Both the position numbers and the translations under genes were made by a program. The notes under the pieces were generated by a model. The model made no database searches. It was not told the origin of the DNA and saw only the letters and a list, made by a program, of their open reading frames with translations. 64,000 nucleotides of DNA, from NCBI RefSeq assembly GCF_004217215.1, contig NZ_SHKP01000004.1, positions 652,829-716,828 of the forward strand, given 5' to 3'. This stretch comes from Rivibacter subsaxonicus (lineage in GTDB: Bacteria; Pseudomonadota; Gammaproteobacteria; Burkholderiales; Burkholderiaceae_C). Shown here piece after piece: positions 53,493 to 62,741 of the stretch (position 1 is its first letter; the number at the start of each line of letters is the position of its first letter).

Positions 53493-54482
53493 CTAACCCG
53501 GGGGCTGCGAGCGTCCCGTCACCCGCACCCGGGCGCCGCTGGCGAGGCCCAGATGCCCGGCATCCTCCTTGCCGACCAACAGGCGACCGGCCGCCAGCAC
53601 CGCGCGCAGCCGCAGCGCCCGCGGTTGAGCGCCAGTCGCCAGCACCGTGTGCGACACCGCCTCGGCCGCCGCCACCGCGTCAGCCACGACCAACTCCACA
53701 TTGAGGCTGGTGCCGATGCTGCGCAGGTCGTCCGGCACCGCTTCCAGCACCGGCCCGGCGTCGACCACGTCGACATGGTGGCCGTAGCGGAAGCCCTCGT
53801 GCTCGAGCACGTCCACCAGCGGCCGTGCGCTCGAGTGCGGCTGGGCGATCGCGGCCTGCGCCGCGGCCGGCAGGAACGAGGCATAGAGCGGGTGCCGTGG
53901 CATCAGCGGCGCGACGCGACCCTTCCAAGCACGACCCTCGGTGCTCAGCGCCTGGCTCGGGTCGCCGCCGTAGAAGTGGTGCCCGAGGCCCTGCCAGAAC
54001 GGCGAGCCGCCGCCGGCGTCGCGCACGCCGGGAAGTGCGAGCACCAGCGAGTGGGCGTAGCTCGCGCGATGCTCGGCGATCCACAGCAGCAAGGTCTGCA
54101 GCAGCAGGTTGAGCGCGCGCGCCTGCTCGGGTAGCGCGATGTCCTGCGTCTCCAGCGCCACGTCGCACAACTCGCTGGCGCCGGTGTAGTCGTTGCTCAG
54201 GAACAGCGTGCGCTGGCGATGGAACAGCCGCAGCTCGCGCGCCGCGTGCACGACGCAACCGACGTGATAGAAGAAGCGCGGCGCGTCGAGGCCGAGTGCG
54301 GCAGCCAGGCGCGCGGTGGCCAGCACGCGGCCGCCGGGCTGGTCTTCGACCAGCCAGACCACGTCGGCCACGCTGCCCTGGTGGGCCGGGGCGCGGTCGG
54401 TTCGTTCGGAGAGCGGGCCGCGGGCGAGCAGATCCTGCAGGGCGGCGCCGTCGCTGGCCAGGGCCGGGCGGGCAAGCATCAT
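53493..54482 (-). CDS. aruG: Arginine N-succinyltransferase beta subunit
   Basis: The 329-aa protein starts at an ATG that overlaps the aruF stop (ATGA). It is an AstA-family GNAT-fold protein, with FYHVGCVVHAARELRLFHRQRTLFLSNDYTG and a C-terminal HEGFRYGHHVDVVDAGPVLEA matching the family. In Pseudomonas the enzyme is an AruF/AruG heteromer that succinylates arginine at the alpha-amino group, the first step of the AST pathway. The later genes aruDBE and aruC are not in the window. It ends the aot-aru run. Confidence 0.9.
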   Translation of the reverse strand: MMLARPALASDGAALQDLLARGPLSERTDRAPAHQGSVADVVWLVEDQPGGRVLATARLAAALGLDAPRFFYHVGCVVHAARELRLFHRQRTLFLSNDYTGASELCDVALETQDIALPEQARALNLLLQTLLLWIAEHRASYAHSLVLALPGVRDAGGGSPFWQGLGHHFYGGDPSQALSTEGRAWKGRVAPLMPRHPLYASFLPAAAQAAIAQPHSSARPLVDVLEHEGFRYGHHVDVVDAGPVLEAVPDDLRSIGTSLNVELVVADAVAAAEAVSHTVLATGAQPRALRLRAVLAAGRLLVGKEDAGHLGLASGARVRVTGRSQPPG

Positions 54483-55591
54483 GATGAGGACCCTCCGAGG
54501 TCGATTCGAGGCGGCGACAGGGGCGCCCATTGCAGCGTCGCGCCCTTGACGCGGACCAGCGTGGCGGCGGCTGCCGGCGCCAGGTCGATCGCGCCAGGCG
54601 CGCTGCGCGCGATCGGCGCCAGCGTTGCGCGAAAGTCCTCGCCGCCGCCGTTGGCCAGCAAGGCCCAGCCCGCGCCGGGCCTGCCGGCACTCTGCAGCGG
54701 CACCTCGATCAGGCCCGCGATGCGCGCCGCGCCGAGGTGGCGCACCGTGCGCAGCATCTCGAAACGCGCCTCCGCCGTGGGGCCGCCGTCGAAGATGTCA
54801 ATGTAGCTGTCGGCGTCGAAGCCCTCGTCGATCAGGATCGAGAACGGCAGCTCGCTGACCGGGTGCAACTGGCCGATCGCCAGCTGCGCGGCCTCGGGCA
54901 GCAGCGGTACGTAGATCGGTGCCTGCGGCATCAGCTCGGCGATGAAGGCCTTGCTGCGGCCGCCGGTGAGGCGCTCGGCGGCCGGGTAGTCCATGTCGAA
55001 GAAGCGCCGCCCGACCGCGTCCCAGAAGGCACAGCGGCCCTGCTCGTCGGACAGGCCCGGGCTCTCGGCGGCGATGCGGTCGGCAAAGCGCTCGCGGTGC
55101 GCCGCGATGTAGAGCAGGCGCGCGCGCGACAGCAGCTGCGGCCAGGCCGTGGCCTCGAGCGCGGGGTCGATCCAGAACGAGGTCAGCAGCGTCACGCCGG
55201 TGAGGTCGTGGCACAGGTGCAGCGTGTGGGTCTTGTTGACGATGCCGAGTTCGGGGCTGGCTTGGACCAGGAACTCGTTGCGATAGCTGTAGAAGCGGTC
55301 GTGGAAGCCGGCGCTGGCGGCAATGCCGCTCGAGCCAACCACGCCGCCGTCGCGCGTGTCGACCAGCACGAAGAGGTAGGTCTCCTCGCCGCTGGCCTCG
55401 TCCTCGCTGGCGAACGAGAAGGCGCTGCGCTCGAGCTTGTCGAGCAGCTGCGCGCTGTCGCTGGGCAGCGAGTTGATGCCGATCGCGCGCGCGGCGGCAA
55501 TGCGCTCGAGCGCGGCCAGGTCGCCGGGGCCGGCGGGGCGCAGCACGTAGCGCGCGGCTTCGCTTGCTTCAGGATGCAGTCGTGCGCTCAT
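54479..55591 (-). CDS. aruF: Arginine N-succinyltransferase alpha subunit
   Basis: The 370-aa AstA-family protein begins YVLRPAGPGDLAALERIAA. Family blocks are IGINSLPSD, RFYSYRNEFLVQASPELGIVNKTHTLHLCHDLTG, LTSFWIDP, ESPGLSDEQGRCAFWDAVGRRFFDMDYPAAE and EGFDADSYIDIFDGGPT. It uses succinyl-CoA and arginine to make N2-succinylarginine. Its start overlaps argR by 23 bp. The argR-aruF-aruG order connects arginine import directly to catabolism. Confidence 0.95.
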   Translation of the reverse strand: MSARLHPEASEAARYVLRPAGPGDLAALERIAAARAIGINSLPSDSAQLLDKLERSAFSFASEDEASGEETYLFVLVDTRDGGVVGSSGIAASAGFHDRFYSYRNEFLVQASPELGIVNKTHTLHLCHDLTGVTLLTSFWIDPALEATAWPQLLSRARLLYIAAHRERFADRIAAESPGLSDEQGRCAFWDAVGRRFFDMDYPAAERLTGGRSKAFIAELMPQAPIYVPLLPEAAQLAIGQLHPVSELPFSILIDEGFDADSYIDIFDGGPTAEARFEMLRTVRHLGAARIAGLIEVPLQSAGRPGAGWALLANGGGEDFRATLAPIARSAPGAIDLAPAAAATLVRVKGATLQWAPLSPPRIDLGGSSS

Positions 55592-56591
55592 CGGGAGCGT
55601 CCTCCTCTTGATTCGTGGTGCTCAGCACCTGGGCCGCGGCACGCCCGCTGCGCTGCTCGCGTGGCGTGATGCCGAAGTTGTTGCGGTAGGCGCTCGAGAA
55701 ATGCGGCCCGCTCGAGAAGCCGCAGGAGAGGCCGATCTGCAGGATCGACTGGCTGGTCTGCTGCAGCAGACGGCGCGCATGGTTCAGCCGCAGCTCGAGG
55801 TAGTAGCGCGAGGGCAGCGCGTCGAGGTGCTGCTTGAACAGCCGCTCGAGCTGGCGCCGCGAGACGCCCACGAGTTGCGCGATCTCCTCGGTCGGCAGCG
55901 GCTCGCCGAGGTTGGCCTCCATCAGCGAGACGGCTTCGGCGAGCTTGGGCTGGCCGCCGCCGATGCGCGCGGCCAGCGGCACGCGCTGGCGTTCGCCGGC
56001 GCCGCGCAGGCGTTCCAGGCCGAGTTGGCTGGCGAGTGACTGAGCCAGGGCTTCGCCATGGCGCTCCTGCAGCCAGGCGAGCAACGCGTCGATCACCGCA
56101 GTGCCTCCGCCGCAGGTGATGCGCCGCTCGCCGAGCTCGAACAGGTGGTCGCTGACCACGATGCGCGCGAAGCGCTGGCCGAAGATCGCGGTGTAGGGCC
56201 AGTGGACCGTGGCGCGCTGGCCGTCGAGCAGCCCGGCTCGCGCCAGCAGCCAGGCAGCGGTGCCGACGCCACCGATGACGGCGCCGCCGGCGGCCTGTTG
56301 GTTCAGCGCGTCGAGCACCGCCTCGAAACCGTTCTCGGGCAGTGGCGTGTCGGCCAGCACCAGCAACAGGTCGAGCTGCTGGCCGCGCAGCAGTTGCGCG
56401 ACGGTGCCTTCGCTCACCATCGCCGCGCCGCCGACGCCGACCACGAACTCGCCCTCGATCGCGAAGAGCCGCGTGCGGTAGAGCGGCATGTCGAGCTCGT
56501 CGTTGGCGTGGTTGAGCACGTCGAGCACCGCGCCGGCGGCGAGCATCGACGCGCGCGGCAGCATCAGGACGCCAACGAGTTGCTGCCTCAT
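55569..56591 (-). CDS. argR: AraC-family arginine regulator ArgR (Pseudomonas type)
   Basis: The 340-aa protein has an N-terminal GATase1/DJ-1-like domain (QQLVGVLMLPRASMLAAGAVLDVLN to about residue 190) and a C-terminal AraC double HTH. The HTH shows EEIAQLVGVSRRQLERLFKQHL and LNHARRLLQQTSQSILQIGLSCGFSSGPHFSSAYR. This is the architecture of P. aeruginosa ArgR, an arginine-responsive activator/repressor unrelated to E. coli ArgR. It is in the same place as in aotJQMOP-argR. Candidate tandem sites lie at 62483-62561. Confidence 0.92.
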   Translation of the reverse strand: MRQQLVGVLMLPRASMLAAGAVLDVLNHANDELDMPLYRTRLFAIEGEFVVGVGGAAMVSEGTVAQLLRGQQLDLLLVLADTPLPENGFEAVLDALNQQAAGGAVIGGVGTAAWLLARAGLLDGQRATVHWPYTAIFGQRFARIVVSDHLFELGERRITCGGGTAVIDALLAWLQERHGEALAQSLASQLGLERLRGAGERQRVPLAARIGGGQPKLAEAVSLMEANLGEPLPTEEIAQLVGVSRRQLERLFKQHLDALPSRYYLELRLNHARRLLQQTSQSILQIGLSCGFSSGPHFSSAYRNNFGITPREQRSGRAAAQVLSTTNQEEDAPDERTTAS

Positions 56592-56748
56592 GATGCGCGG
56601 CGGCCGCAGCAGCGCGATTGAGCGCCTCAGCGCCCGACTGTGGAACGAAACGGGCCGGTCGGCAGCCAGCGCGGATCCGGCTTCGCCAGTCCGTCAGCGC
56701 CGCGAATCCTGCGCGTGGCAGAGGGCCGCAGGCCGCTTCCGGGGCGGG

Positions 56749-57570
<822 letters not shown>

Positions 57571-57572
57571 GA

Positions 57573-58712
57573 TCAGGCGCTCAGCAGCTTGCCGGTACGG
57601 GTGGCCAGCGTGCCGGCGACCTTGGCCAGGCGCATGCCGGCCACCGCGAAGCGGCGATTCTCGCGCGCGTAGAGCACGCCGTCGGTGGCGCTGGTCAGCG
57701 GGGTCACGGTGGCGCTGATCGGGTCGATCACCTCGGCCACCGTCTCGCCGCGCGCGACCCAGTCGCCGGGTGCCTTGTGCCAGGCGATCACACCGCTGAC
57801 CGGGCTGGTGACTGGCTCCGAGCCGGCCAGCGGCGTGGGCTCGCGCCTGAGCGGTGGCAGCGGGGTGCGCAGGCCGTCGATCACGCGGCGGTGGGTCAGG
57901 AAGTCGAGCAGTGCCTGAGCGTCGGAGGCCGCCTGGGCGTGGCTCACGTCGGCCTCGCCGCGCAGTTCGACGGTGGCGGCAAGGCAGGCTGGCGGCACCG
58001 GGCGGGCCCGGCCGTCGGCCGCGGTGAGCGTGCCGGCACGCGCGGCGATCTCCCACCAGAGTTGCGAGCAGGCCTCGTCGAAGGGCTGGTCGCCGGAGTC
58101 GGCGGCGAGCAAGCTGACCTCGGCGCCAAGGCAGCGTGCCAGTGCCTCGGCCTGTGGCCAGAGCGCGGTGCCGGTGTAGAGATGCAGCACCGCCTCGTGG
58201 TCGCAATGCAGGTCGAGCACGATCTCGGCATCACAGGCCAGCGCCAGCAGGGTGCGGCGCATCGACTGCAGCTCGGTCGCGGCCGGCAAGCGCACGACGC
58301 AGGCGCGCAGCGCCGCGCGGATGCGCTGCACGTTGACCTCGGCATCGCTGCCGAGCAGCGCGCCGGCCTCGGCCCAAACCGCATCGCCCAGGCTCGGGTA
58401 GTGGCGGTTGAAGTTCTCGCCGGTCTGCAGGTCGAAGCGGCCGGCGGCACCGCCGAGCACGCGCTGCGACAGCCCGAGCGGATTGGCCACCGGCACGACG
58501 ACGACCTCGCCGCGCAGCGCGCCCTTGGCTTCGAGCGCGGCCAGGCGCTCGCGCAGGTGGTGCGCGACCAGCATGCCGGGCAGCTCGTCGGCATGCAGCG
58601 AGGCCTGGATGTAGACCTTCGGCCCGGTGTCCGGCGTGCCGTAGTGAAAGCTGACCAGCTCGCGGTGCGTGCCGAGGGACTGGGACAGCAGGGGATGGCG
58701 GTGGATTTGCAT
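57573..58712 (-). CDS. aotO: AotO/CphZ cyanophycin dipeptide (beta-Asp-Arg) hydrolase, M14 family
   Basis: The 379-aa protein is an M14 succinylglutamate desuccinylase/aspartoacylase homologue. Zinc ligands are His40 and Glu43 in [11 protein letters not shown] and His169 in [20 protein letters not shown] near residue 99 contributes Arg, and Glu249 in [10 protein letters not shown] is the likely catalytic base. A C-terminal barrel follows. Position between aotM and aotP is that of aotO, the gene shown (by published work as I recall it) to be CphZ, which splits beta-Asp-Arg. Distinguishing it from a desuccinylase (AruE) rests on this context. Confidence 0.85.
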   Translation of the reverse strand: MQIHRHPLLSQSLGTHRELVSFHYGTPDTGPKVYIQASLHADELPGMLVAHHLRERLAALEAKGALRGEVVVVPVANPLGLSQRVLGGAAGRFDLQTGENFNRHYPSLGDAVWAEAGALLGSDAEVNVQRIRAALRACVVRLPAATELQSMRRTLLALACDAEIVLDLHCDHEAVLHLYTGTALWPQAEALARCLGAEVSLLAADSGDQPFDEACSQLWWEIAARAGTLTAADGRARPVPPACLAATVELRGEADVSHAQAASDAQALLDFLTHRRVIDGLRTPLPPLRREPTPLAGSEPVTSPVSGVIAWHKAPGDWVARGETVAEVIDPISATVTPLTSATDGVLYARENRRFAVAGMRLAKVAGTLATRTGKLLSA

Positions 58713-58775
58713 GGATTGCTGGCGGAGCGAGTGCGAGGTGCGGTGAGTCGTGGGGTCAGCGCCGGGCGCCGGGCC

Positions 58776-58835
58776 GTCCCAAGGCTGGCATGGCCCCCTC
58801 GGGGGGGCAGCGAACGAAGTGAGCGTGGCGGTCCT
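58776..58835. repeat. GC-rich extragenic palindrome between aotM and aotO
   Basis: GGCCCCCTCGGGGGGGCAGC followed by GAACGAAGTGAGCGTGG gives one strong GC hairpin beside the aotM stop (58836). It resembles part of the element at 11869-11935 and may cause partial termination or mRNA processing within the aot run. Confidence 0.4.
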
Positions 58836-59525
58836 TCAAGCGCGCGGGCGCAGATGCACGAGCAGTCGCTTCTCGGCGGCGTGGAGCAGGCTGACCATCG
58901 TCAGCGTGATGACGAGGTAGAGCAGGCCGGCGGTGATGAATGCCTCGAAGGGCAGGTAGTGGCGGGCGTTGACGTCGCGCGCGACGCCGGTGATGTCCAG
59001 CAGCGTGACGACGCTGGCGAGCGAGGTGGCCTGCAGCATCATCACCGCCTCGTTGCCGTAGGCCGGCAGCGCGCGGCGCAGCGCCGCCGGCAGCAACACC
59101 CGGCGCAGCATCAGCCCGCGCGACATGCCCATCGCGCGCGCGGCCTCGATCTCGCCATGCGGCGTGGCCTTGAGTGCGCCGGCGATGATCTCGGTGGTGT
59201 AGGCGCAGGTGTTGATCGCGAAGGCGGCGATCGCGCAGAAGCTTGCCGACTGCAGCCAGGGCCAGAGCGCACTCGCGCGCACCCACTCGAACTGGGCCAA
59301 GCCGTAGTAGATGATGAACAGCTGCACCAGCATCGGCGTGCCGCGGATCACGTAGGTGAACAGCCAGACCGGGCCGTGCACCCAGCGCTGCGGCATCACG
59401 CGCAGCACCGCCAGCGGCAGCGCGAGCAGCCCGCCGATCAGCAGCGACAGCGCCAGCAGCCGCAGCGTGGTCAGCACGCCGGTGGCGTACAGCGGCAGGC
59501 TCTCCAGGATCACGTCGAAGTTCAT
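58836..59525 (-). CDS. aotM: Arginine/ornithine ABC transporter permease AotM
   Basis: The 229-aa permease has the HisMQ pattern: YATGVLTTLRLLALSLLIGG, then TYVIRGTPMLVQLFIIYYGL and the EAA loop AYTTEIIAGALKATPHGEIEAARAMGMSRGLMLRRVLLP. Five helices are visible. It pairs with AotQ in the inner membrane. It starts 12 bp after aotQ. A 123-bp gap with GC-rich palindromes separates it from aotO. Confidence 0.93.
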   Translation of the reverse strand: MNFDVILESLPLYATGVLTTLRLLALSLLIGGLLALPLAVLRVMPQRWVHGPVWLFTYVIRGTPMLVQLFIIYYGLAQFEWVRASALWPWLQSASFCAIAAFAINTCAYTTEIIAGALKATPHGEIEAARAMGMSRGLMLRRVLLPAALRRALPAYGNEAVMMLQATSLASVVTLLDITGVARDVNARHYLPFEAFITAGLLYLVITLTMVSLLHAAEKRLLVHLRPRA

Positions 59526-59537
59526 CGGCGGCCGCGC

Positions 59538-60224
59538 TCAGAAGTTGCCGTGGCGCACGCCGACCGAACTGCGGCGGCGCAGCGCCGCGAAGCCGAGTTC
59601 GGAGACGGTGGTGATGGCGAGGTACATCAGCCCGACCGCGGCGAAGAACAGGAAAGGCTCGCGCGTGCTGGCGGCGGCCTGGCCGGCGCGGGTCATCATG
59701 TCGTTGAGGCCGATCACCGAGACGATCGCGGTGCTCTTGACCAGCACCAGCCAGTTGTTCGACAGCGCCGGCAGCGCGTGGCGCAGCATCTGCGGCAGCT
59801 CGATGCGGCGCAGCACTTGGCCGCGGCTCATACCGTAGGCCAGGCCCGCCTCGCGCTGTCCGCCCGGCAGCGCGAGGAAGGCGCCGCGGAAGGTCTCGGT
59901 CAGGTAGGCGCCGTAGATGAAGCCGATCGTCAGCACGCCGGCAACAAAGGGGTCGATGTCGATGTAGTCGGCGCCGAGCTGCTCGCCGATCCGGTTGACC
60001 AGCAGCTGGCCGCCGTAGAACACCAGCAGCATCAGCACCAAGTCGGGGATGCCGCGGATCAGCGTGGTGTAGAGCCCGGCGATGCGCTGCGCGATGCGCG
60101 AGCGCGACAGCTTGGCGAGCGCGCCGACCAGGCCCAGCGTGCAGGCCAGCAGCAGCGACAGCAGCGCGACCGCGAGGCTGAGGCCCGCTCCCTCCAGGAT
60201 CGAGCCCAGGTAGCCGTGAAGCAT
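59538..60224 (-). CDS. aotQ: Arginine/ornithine ABC transporter permease AotQ
   Basis: The 228-aa permease shows GAGLSLAVALLSLLLACTLGL, TTLIRGIPDLVLMLLVFYGGQ and the EAA loop YLTETFRGAFLALPGGQREAGLAYGMSRGQVLRRIELPQ, all as in HisQ/ArtQ. It is the larger-loop partner with FFAAVGLMYLAITTVSE at the C-terminus. The ATG is 2 bp after the stop of the binding protein gene. Confidence 0.94.
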   Translation of the reverse strand: MLHGYLGSILEGAGLSLAVALLSLLLACTLGLVGALAKLSRSRIAQRIAGLYTTLIRGIPDLVLMLLVFYGGQLLVNRIGEQLGADYIDIDPFVAGVLTIGFIYGAYLTETFRGAFLALPGGQREAGLAYGMSRGQVLRRIELPQMLRHALPALSNNWLVLVKSTAIVSVIGLNDMMTRAGQAAASTREPFLFFAAVGLMYLAITTVSELGFAALRRRSSVGVRHGNF

Positions 60225-60226
60225 GC

Positions 60227-61048
60227 TCAGGGCTTCCCGTCCAGGATGCCCAGCTTCGGATCGCCGTAGACGTCGAAGGCGAAGTACCTGTCCTGGATCT
60301 TCTTGTAGCTGCCGTCGGCGCGGATCGCGCGCAGCGCGTCGTTGAACTGCGCGAGCAGCGCGGTGTCGGACTTGCGCAGCGCGATGCCGGCGCCGATGCC
60401 GAAGTACTTCGGGTCGTCGTAGACCGGTCCGGTGAAGCTGAAGGCCTTGCCTTGCGGCGTCTTCAGGAAGCCGACGTCGATCGCCACCGAGTCGGCCAGC
60501 ACCGCGTCGATGCGGCCCGCGGCCAGGTCGAGGAAGACCTCGTCCTGCTTGCCGTAGCGCGCGATCTCGGCGCTCTTGAAGGTGTCGGTGGCGTAGCGGT
60601 CGTGGATCGTCGAGCGCTGCACGCCGATGCGCTTGCCCTTGAGGCCCTCGGGCGTGACGTCGAGCCTGGTGCCGGTCTTGACCACCAGCCGCGCCGGTGT
60701 CTGGTAGTACTTGTTGCTGAAGGCCACCGCCTTCTGGCGTTCGGGCGTGATCGACATCGAGGCGATCACGGCGTCGAACTTGCGCGCCTGCAGCGAGGGG
60801 ATCATCGCGTCGAAGGTGCCCTGAACCAGCGTGCACTCGACCTTCATCTGCGCGCACAGGGCATTGGCGATGTCGATGTCGAAGCCCTTGAGCTTGCCAT
60901 CTGGCCCGACCTCGGAGAACGGCGGGTAGCCGCCCTCGACGCCGATGCGCAGCTTCCTGGCCGGCGCGTCGGCGGCAAGAAGGGTCTGGCCGCCGACGGC
61001 CAGCAGCAGGGCGGCCAGGGCAGTGGGGAGCAGGTGGCGTCGTTGCAT
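60227..61048 (-). CDS. aotJ: Periplasmic lysine/arginine/ornithine-binding protein AotJ
   Basis: The 273-aa protein has a signal peptide (LPTALAALLLAVGGQTLLA-AD) and a type II solute-binding fold. KLRIGVEGGYPPFSEVGPDGKLKGFDIDIANALCAQM is at the N-terminus, and MIPSLQARKFDAVIASMSITPERQKAVAFS and ADGSYKKIQDRYFAFDVYG follow, all typical of ArgT/HisJ. It would bind arginine, ornithine or, in this context, beta-Asp-Arg. It starts 40 bp after the cyanophycinase stop, so the two may be co-transcribed. Confidence 0.95.
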   Translation of the reverse strand: MQRRHLLPTALAALLLAVGGQTLLAADAPARKLRIGVEGGYPPFSEVGPDGKLKGFDIDIANALCAQMKVECTLVQGTFDAMIPSLQARKFDAVIASMSITPERQKAVAFSNKYYQTPARLVVKTGTRLDVTPEGLKGKRIGVQRSTIHDRYATDTFKSAEIARYGKQDEVFLDLAAGRIDAVLADSVAIDVGFLKTPQGKAFSFTGPVYDDPKYFGIGAGIALRKSDTALLAQFNDALRAIRADGSYKKIQDRYFAFDVYGDPKLGILDGKP

Positions 61049-61088
61049 GGCGGGTTCGCGCGGGTTGGGATGGGCCTGGGGTTGCGGC

Positions 61089-62429
61089 TCAACGGCCGGC
61101 CGCCGCCAGCGGGCGGAACAGCGGCTTGGCCATCTCCACCGGCGTGACGTCGAGGTAGAGGTTGACCGCGGTGTAGTCCTCGCCGCCGAAGGCGCCGGTG
61201 AACCAGCCGCGGCTGTCGGGGCCGCGGTAGAGGCGGAACTCGAAGCCCAGCGTGGCGCGTGCCTCGGGCGGCTGCGCCGGCGCGCCGGGGCGCAGCGCGC
61301 GGCCGTCGAAGGCCAGGCCGAAGGCCTCGCTCTCGCGGTTGTCGATCAGGTTGCCCATCGCGTTGACGATGGTGTTGTCGCCGAGCATGTCGCCATAGAA
61401 GGGCGCGCGCGGGAAGTAGGGCTTGAAGGCGGCCGAGTTGGGGTCGATCGCCGCGTCGCGCTGCTTGATCTCGCTCGGCGTCGTGGTGCCGGTGCCCAGG
61501 TCGTGGCGGTCGCCACGGTCGAGGTAGGTCAGGCGCACGCCCTTGAGGTTGAAGGCGCCGAGCGATGCGTCGTGGCTGGCGCCGCGCAGGTCGACCAGCA
61601 GCGCGCCCTTGGCGCCGATCGCCTCGATCTGCGAGCCGCGCACGATCGCGCCCGAGTTCTCCTCGACGCCGAGGCCGAGCTTGAAGCCCTCCTGCCACAT
61701 CACCGGCAGCAGGCGGCCGATGCGGCCGCGCTTGAGGAAATGCTGGTCGACGAACAGCTCGTCGCCGACGAAGCCAAGGCCGCGGTCGATCTCCTTGCCC
61801 ATGCGGGCGCCGAACTTGAGCACGGCGAGACTGTCCTGCGCGTCGCGGAACATCGTGCGGCTCATCACGGCCGCGCCCGCGCTGCTGCCGGCGACGATGC
61901 CGCCGCGCGCCTTGAGCGCCCGGATCGCGTCGAGCAGCGGCGTGCTCTGGCCGCCCGGCTGCAACGCGTCGACGATGCGCTCCTGCGCGCCGCCGGCGAA
62001 GTAGACGCCGGCGGCCTGCGCCACCTCGGCCACCAGCGCCGGGTCGCGCACCGCGCGCGCCACTTCGGTCCCGGGCCAGCGCGGCGACACCGGCAGCACC
62101 GTCGCCTTGGCGCCGGCCTGCTCGAGCGTCTGCGCGATGCGCTCGCCGGCGCGTTGCGGCGAGTCGCCGGCGGTGGGAAGCACGAGCCAGCGTGCGCCGG
62201 GGCCGCCGCTGAGCTGCACCAGGCGCGCCCAGACCTCGGCGTTGTCGAACTTGAGCGCGCCGCCGATCGGCACCACGATGCCCGGCTGCGAGGTCGCCGT
62301 TGCACTGCCTTGCGCGCGGGCGCCGGTGCCCAGCGCGCCACCGAGCGCGCCGGCGGCAAGCCGGAAGGCGCCGCGGCGGGTCAGGCGCGGCAGGGTGTCG
62401 ATGTCGTCTCGATGATTCACAACCTGCAT
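61089..62429 (-). CDS. Exported cyanophycinase (S51 family, CphE-like)
   Basis: The 446-aa protein (ATG at 62429; a GTG at 62465 is possible) has a Tat-like leader (LTRRGAFRLAAGALGGALG) and likely cleavage near ARA-QG. The catalytic Ser183 is in VAGSSAGAAVMS and His230 in FVDQHFLKRGRIGRL. FAGGAQERIV (Gln149) completes the S51 cyanophycinase pattern, and the C-terminal 150 residues are an extension absent from CphB. It would cut cyanophycin outside the cytoplasm to beta-Asp-Arg. It leads the aot operon and is divergent from a TonB receptor. Confidence 0.9.
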   Translation of the reverse strand: MQVVNHRDDIDTLPRLTRRGAFRLAAGALGGALGTGARAQGSATATSQPGIVVPIGGALKFDNAEVWARLVQLSGGPGARWLVLPTAGDSPQRAGERIAQTLEQAGAKATVLPVSPRWPGTEVARAVRDPALVAEVAQAAGVYFAGGAQERIVDALQPGGQSTPLLDAIRALKARGGIVAGSSAGAAVMSRTMFRDAQDSLAVLKFGARMGKEIDRGLGFVGDELFVDQHFLKRGRIGRLLPVMWQEGFKLGLGVEENSGAIVRGSQIEAIGAKGALLVDLRGASHDASLGAFNLKGVRLTYLDRGDRHDLGTGTTTPSEIKQRDAAIDPNSAAFKPYFPRAPFYGDMLGDNTIVNAMGNLIDNRESEAFGLAFDGRALRPGAPAQPPEARATLGFEFRLYRGPDSRGWFTGAFGGEDYTAVNLYLDVTPVEMAKPLFRPLAAAGR

Positions 62430-62482
62430 CTTGGCATTGCCGCGGGGCGGCGTCTGCGTCACCACGGCAATTCATAAGCGCA

Positions 62483-62524
62483 TGTCGCATTGCTGCAAGG
62501 CCGTGACGGCGATGTGACGCGTGC
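62483..62524 (+). promoter_or_regulatory. ArgR-type tandem site on plus strand, toward TonB receptor
   Basis: TGTCGC-ATTGCTGC-AA (62483-62498) matches the Pseudomonas ArgR half-site TGTCGC-N8-AA exactly. A second, weaker half-site TGACGG starts 21 bp later (62504), which equals the N5-spaced repeat length. The consensus is quoted from memory. Confidence 0.55.
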
Positions 62525-62561
62525 TTTCAGTTTTGCGACGGAAGCTGTCGGCATTGCGACG
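62520..62561 (-). promoter_or_regulatory. ArgR-type tandem site on minus strand, toward cyanophycinase
   Basis: On the minus strand CGTCGC occurs at 62561-62556 and again at 62540-62535, exactly 21 bp apart, giving C-GTCGC-N8-CA-N5 then C-GTCGC-N8-AA-N5. This is one base from TGTCGC-N8-AA-N5 in the first block of each half. It lies about 90-130 bp before the cyanophycinase start. Confidence 0.55.
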
Positions 62562-62741
62562 GTCGCGTATTTGCAATCTGGCGGTGGCCGGATGTTTCCA
62601 CGCAGACTGCCTCCCATGCCTGGATTGCGTGCGCTCCGGGTGTCCGCCGCGGCCCAGCCACGGCGGACCGGTCAGGTCCATTTCCGAGTGAACTTTCTCA
62701 CGCCGCGTTACCGGCATCACAACTCAAGGGCTCCCCAAGAC

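Larger units (their letters stand above)
62430..62741. other. 312-bp divergent region between cyanophycinase and TonB receptor
   Basis: There is no gene here. It should hold both promoters. Tandem ArgR-like sites lie at 62483-62561 and are listed separately. The part from 62510 to 62580 is AT-richer than surroundings. An inverted GC pair (TCCGCC near 62642 with GGCGGA near 62663) lies nearer the TonB gene and could be its leader hairpin. Confidence 0.5.
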
